From positions 1 to 7,560 of the forward strand of contig DBWG01000005.1 of the NCBI GenBank assembly GCA_002308635.1: 7,560 bases of DNA, in the 5' to 3' direction. The notes beneath the pieces were generated by a model. The model worked only from the letters and a program-made list of their open reading frames with translations, did not search any database and was not told the DNA's origin. A program made the translations under genes and the position numbers. The stretch is from Ruminococcaceae bacterium UBA1244. GTDB lineage: Bacteria; Bacillota; Clostridia; Oscillospirales; Acutalibacteraceae. This document shows positions 5,150 through 7,560 of the stretch, one piece after another; the stretch's first letter is position 1, and each line of letters begins with the position of its first letter.

Positions 5150-6589
5150 TTATTCGATCTCGACACGGAATGTGTTGGCTTCGCCGCCGACACAGAAGCA
5201 GTCGCCGGGTCTGAGCCTGACAGGTTCGTGGGCACGCAGCTTCATTCCGGTATTCAGGAGATATGTGCCGTAGCTTGAACGAAGATCGGTGAGAATAAAC
5301 TCGCAGGATGCCGGGTCAAAGCTTATCGTGCAGTGCTTGCTGCTGACACCCGGAGTATTCTTTGCAAAGATTATGCTGCACGTTGCGGGATCACGTCCCA
5401 TCATTATCGGTTCCTGAGTTATCGGGAACGTCATTCCATAGTGCTGTTCGGAGAGTCCGCGCAGTATGCCGGAATATGCCGGCACATGATCCTTTTCGAC
5501 ATCCTTTCCGTCAGAAACGTCATTGCCGGATGCCTTTGATCTTTTTGAGTTCCTTATCATAACTATCGAAAAAACAGATACAGCAGCCATTGTGACAACG
5601 GAAACTCCTGCTATAAGGATTATCAGCCATGTTTTGTCATCGCTGTCAGAGCTTTCTTCGGTATTGTTCTTTGAGGATGTTTCGGCACTTTTTCCGGATA
5701 CTTCCGTGTTTGCCTGAGCGCTCGCAAGCTGATAGGGTATCTTATTGCTGTCTAAAAAATTGATAAGCTCAGAGGAATCCAGAGCGTAATAATCCGCCTC
5801 GACCTGACCTTCGTATGGACTTTGTGACCAGACATTTGTATTAACACCGATAACATAACCTGCTTCTGTTACGAGCGGGCCGCCCGAGTTGCCGTGCTGA
5901 ACGGTTGCGTCAATTGATATCCTCGAGACCCCGTTGCTGTTTTTTACGAACCTTGATATGCTTCCCTTGTGTATCGTAGCATCGGCAATGCCGAATTTGC
6001 TGGCATCAGTAAATTCGTTATCGGCATTTCCCGGATATCCGACAGTGTAGATCGTTTCGCCGACCATATCAGGATTTGTTTCCATAATACTGAGTGCATG
6101 GCGCTTTGTTGTCGGAGTATTCAGATGGAGTACCGCAAGATCAACCTTATCAACGCTGCCGCATGCTACTATTTCAGCAACATCATAATCATCCTTTGAA
6201 TAATATACCCTGACTTCGGTTTTTGCATTCCTCAGAGAATAGTATTCTCCTTCGATCATTGTGATTATATCCTCGCCGTTTTCTGCACTGATATGATCCT
6301 GTATTACATGACAGTTTGTTACGATATATTCAGGCGGCGCATCTTCCTGACCGATGAAAAAACCCGAACCAAGTGATATCTCTCCGCCGCCTTCGATAAC
6401 ATTTCCGTAGTAATTGCCGCTTGAATCATAAAATGTTCCGGAATAAACATAGGTTGCCACAACAACAACGCCGCTTGTGACAGATGTTTTATATGCCTTC
6501 ACCTCTGTTCCGGTGAAAAACGCTGTGCAGTACAGCATCAATGCTGTCAGCAGAAGTGCCGGAACAGTCCTGAAAAGTTTTTTCCGCAT
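5150..6589 (-). CDS. Membrane trypsin-like serine protease with cytoplasmic FHA domain
   Basis: A 479-aa protein joining three modules. Residues 1-32 form a signal peptide or anchor (hydrophobic 9-25, possible cleavage after VKA). The chymotrypsin-fold protease domain (about 37-285) shows the full triad: His94 in TNCHV, Asp150 in VDLAVL and Ser235 in GNSGGP, as in HtrA/DegP-type enzymes, but no PDZ domain follows. A Ser/Asn-rich linker (about 290-319) leads to one membrane helix (321-345) followed by RNSKRSK, which places the C-terminus in the cytoplasm. The FHA domain (about 390-479) keeps GRD (398-400), SKH (417-419) and SYGTYLLN (439-446), the residues that bind phosphothreonine in this family. 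A signal across the membrane that links a PknB-type kinase with an envelope protease is a reasonable inference. AAAGGAG (6597-6603) seven bases upstream supports the start. It converges on the surface protein gene but is separated from it by terminators. Confidence 0.92.
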   Translation of the reverse strand: MRKKLFRTVPALLLTALMLYCTAFFTGTEVKAYKTSVTSGVVVVATYVYSGTFYDSSGNYYGNVIEGGGEISLGSGFFIGQEDAPPEYIVTNCHVIQDHISAENGEDIITMIEGEYYSLRNAKTEVRVYYSKDDYDVAEIVACGSVDKVDLAVLHLNTPTTKRHALSIMETNPDMVGETIYTVGYPGNADNEFTDASKFGIADATIHKGSISRFVKNSNGVSRISIDATVQHGNSGGPLVTEAGYVIGVNTNVWSQSPYEGQVEADYYALDSSELINFLDSNKIPYQLASAQANTEVSGKSAETSSKNNTEESSDSDDKTWLIILIAGVSVVTMAAVSVFSIVMIRNSKRSKASGNDVSDGKDVEKDHVPAYSGILRGLSEQHYGMTFPITQEPIMMGRDPATCSIIFAKNTPGVSSKHCTISFDPASCEFILTDLRSSYGTYLLNTGMKLRAHEPVRLRPGDCFCVGGEANTFRVEIE

Positions 6590-6626
6590 ACAAAAGCTCC
6601 TTTCGGAAATAGTTCAGCTTTTTTCC

Positions 6627-6654
6627 ATTATATCATATTTTGCTGCAATAGCAA
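6627..6654 (-). promoter_or_regulatory. Promoter of the protease-FHA gene
   Basis: On the minus strand there is a perfect -10 box TATAAT (6632-6627) with TTGCTA (6654-6649, 4 of 6) upstream at 16-base spacing. The leader would be about 30 bases. Because the htpG terminator lies upstream, the protease gene is probably transcribed separately. Confidence 0.6.
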
Positions 6655-6696
6655 ATACTTTGTAAAAAATTGCTGATATTTTGTAATATTCAGCGC

Positions 6697-6726
6697 AAAA
6701 AAGTGCCGCACGTTATTGTGCGGCAC
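6697..6726 (-). terminator. Intrinsic terminator of htpG
   Basis: A perfect 9-pair stem GTGCCGCAC/GTGCGGCAC (6703-6711 and 6718-6726) with a 6-base loop is followed on the minus strand by six T (6702-6697). It lies 6 bases after the htpG stop codon. No T-run is present on the plus side, so it acts in one direction. Confidence 0.92.
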
Positions 6727-6732
6727 ATAATG

Positions 6733-7560
6733 TCAGCCTATAAGGTCCATCACCTGAACGCTTCTTGAAATAAAGCCTTCCATTTCGGCAGTGGTAAGCT
6801 TGCGCTGGCTGATAAGTGCAAGGTCAAAGATATGTCTGCAAAGGAGGTTTCTCTTGGATTCCTCAATATCAAAGAGCTTTTTGACTATCTTATTTGTAGA
6901 ATTAACGATCAGTGTTTCTGAGGCGGGGCCTGTCTGACCGAAGATATTTCCGTATATCTTGCTGATATCGTTCATTCGTCTTTCATATTCGTTTATTGTT
7001 AGGATAGCCGGAACATCCTCAGACTTGAGGTTTTCGGCTTTGACAGTGAGTTTTTCCATGCCGAGAGCTTCCTTGAAGAGTTCAGCAAGCTTTTCGCCGG
7101 AATCAGCATTTTCTTCGCTTTCGGCTTTGAGAGCATCGCCGACCTCAGAGTCTATTCTCACAAATTTTGTACCCTGTTCCATTGCCTCCATGAAGGTGAC
7201 GAAATGAGCGTCGATATTGTGTTCAAGGATTACAGCATCGAGTCCGTTTTCCTTGAATATTTTGATATACTGTCCCTGAAGCTCGGTGCTTGATACATAA
7301 TAGATCTTGTTGTCCGGCTTTGGAAGCTCTTCAAAGGTTTTGTATTCATCATTAAGGTCCTTGAAGAGAAGTATGGACTTTACTCTCTCATAGAACTTTT
7401 CGTCCTTGATGCAGCCGAATTTGATGAAGGGAGAAATATCATCCCAGTAGCTTTCGTAGGATTTGCGTTCATTGTTAAAGACGGAGGTGAGCTTGTCAGC
7501 GACCTTTTTGGTGATGTGCTTTGAAATTTTTGCGACCTCGCCGTCATTCTGCAGGAAGGA
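6733..7560 (-). CDS. htpG: Chaperone HtpG (Hsp90), C-terminal part
   Basis: The 3' 275 codons of an ATP-dependent Hsp90-family chaperone that helps fold cytoplasmic client proteins as a dimer. The frame is open to the window edge, so the start, the N-terminal ATPase domain and much of the middle domain lie outside. Visible family segments include SFLQNDGEVAKISKHITKKV at the edge, then WDDISPFIKFGCIKDEKFYE, YYVSSTELQGQYIKIFKENG, LDAVILEHNIDAHF and the KFVRIDSEV segment. These are the end of the middle domain and the C-terminal dimerisation domain. The protein ends VQVMDLIG without a eukaryotic MEEVD motif, as expected in bacteria. Internal ATGs (for example at 7191) are not starts, because the conserved sequence continues upstream without a break. 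It has its own terminator. Confidence 0.95.
   Translation of the reverse strand, partial: SFLQNDGEVAKISKHITKKVADKLTSVFNNERKSYESYWDDISPFIKFGCIKDEKFYERVKSILLFKDLNDEYKTFEELPKPDNKIYYVSSTELQGQYIKIFKENGLDAVILEHNIDAHFVTFMEAMEQGTKFVRIDSEVGDALKAESEENADSGEKLAELFKEALGMEKLTVKAENLKSEDVPAILTINEYERRMNDISKIYGNIFGQTGPASETLIVNSTNKIVKKLFDIEESKRNLLCRHIFDLALISQRKLTTAEMEGFISRSVQVMDLIG

Noticed and set aside
5051..5278. Short plus-strand frame after the surface protein gene
   Set aside because: It runs through both terminators and the antisense of the FHA domain, with no ribosome site.
6525..6535. Lipobox making the protease a lipoprotein (Cys21)
   Set aside because: The residues before the cysteine are MLY; tyrosine at -1 does not fit a lipobox, which needs a small residue there.
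1..7560. tRNA, rRNA, CRISPR array or insertion-sequence ends
   Set aside because: No cloverleaf, ribosomal RNA segment, regularly spaced repeat or transposase with terminal repeats was seen on either strand.

Overview
The window looks like chromosomal DNA of a low-to-mid G+C Gram-positive anaerobe, most likely a Clostridia member near Ruminococcus/Oscillospiraceae. That placement is inferred from the strong AGGAGG-type ribosome sites, the HtpG sequence style, the lysine-rich surface proteins, the trypsin/FHA membrane protease and the large serine recombinases. No taxonomic search was possible.

Left part (1-3835): an integration module of a mobile element. A probable sigma-A promoter overlapped by a nested palindrome (97-118) precedes three tightly coupled plus-strand genes. 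The first and third are large serine recombinases with all visible catalytic residues (about 494 and 493 aa). Between them is a 172-aa protein that has the DNA-binding 'Recombinase' domain but no catalytic domain. The genes overlap by 4 and 17 bases, so they are probably made together. The third recombinase stops early at an A8 tract. Its natural C-terminal tail (about 40 residues) continues in the +1 frame to a stop at 3835, so removal of one A would give a 532-aa protein.

Middle part (3836-4159): an AT-rich non-coding stretch. It probably contains the border between the mobile element and resident DNA, and it carries a good promoter (TTGATT-N17-TAGAAT) with a long T/G-rich leader for the next gene.

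Right part (4160-7560): probable resident genes. A 295-aa secreted or membrane protein with a beta-sandwich-like ectodomain and a basic cytoplasmic tail lies on the plus strand. It converges on a minus-strand gene for a 479-aa protease that joins an extracytoplasmic trypsin-like domain, one membrane helix and a cytoplasmic FHA domain. Back-to-back intrinsic terminators separate the two. Upstream of the protease gene, also on the minus strand, is the 3' part of htpG (Hsp90), which has its own terminator. The protease has its own promoter, so the two minus-strand genes appear to be separate units.

The features most worth a second look are the recombinase triplet with its catalytic-less middle member, the A8 frameshift, the palindromic operator and the membrane protease-FHA fusion.
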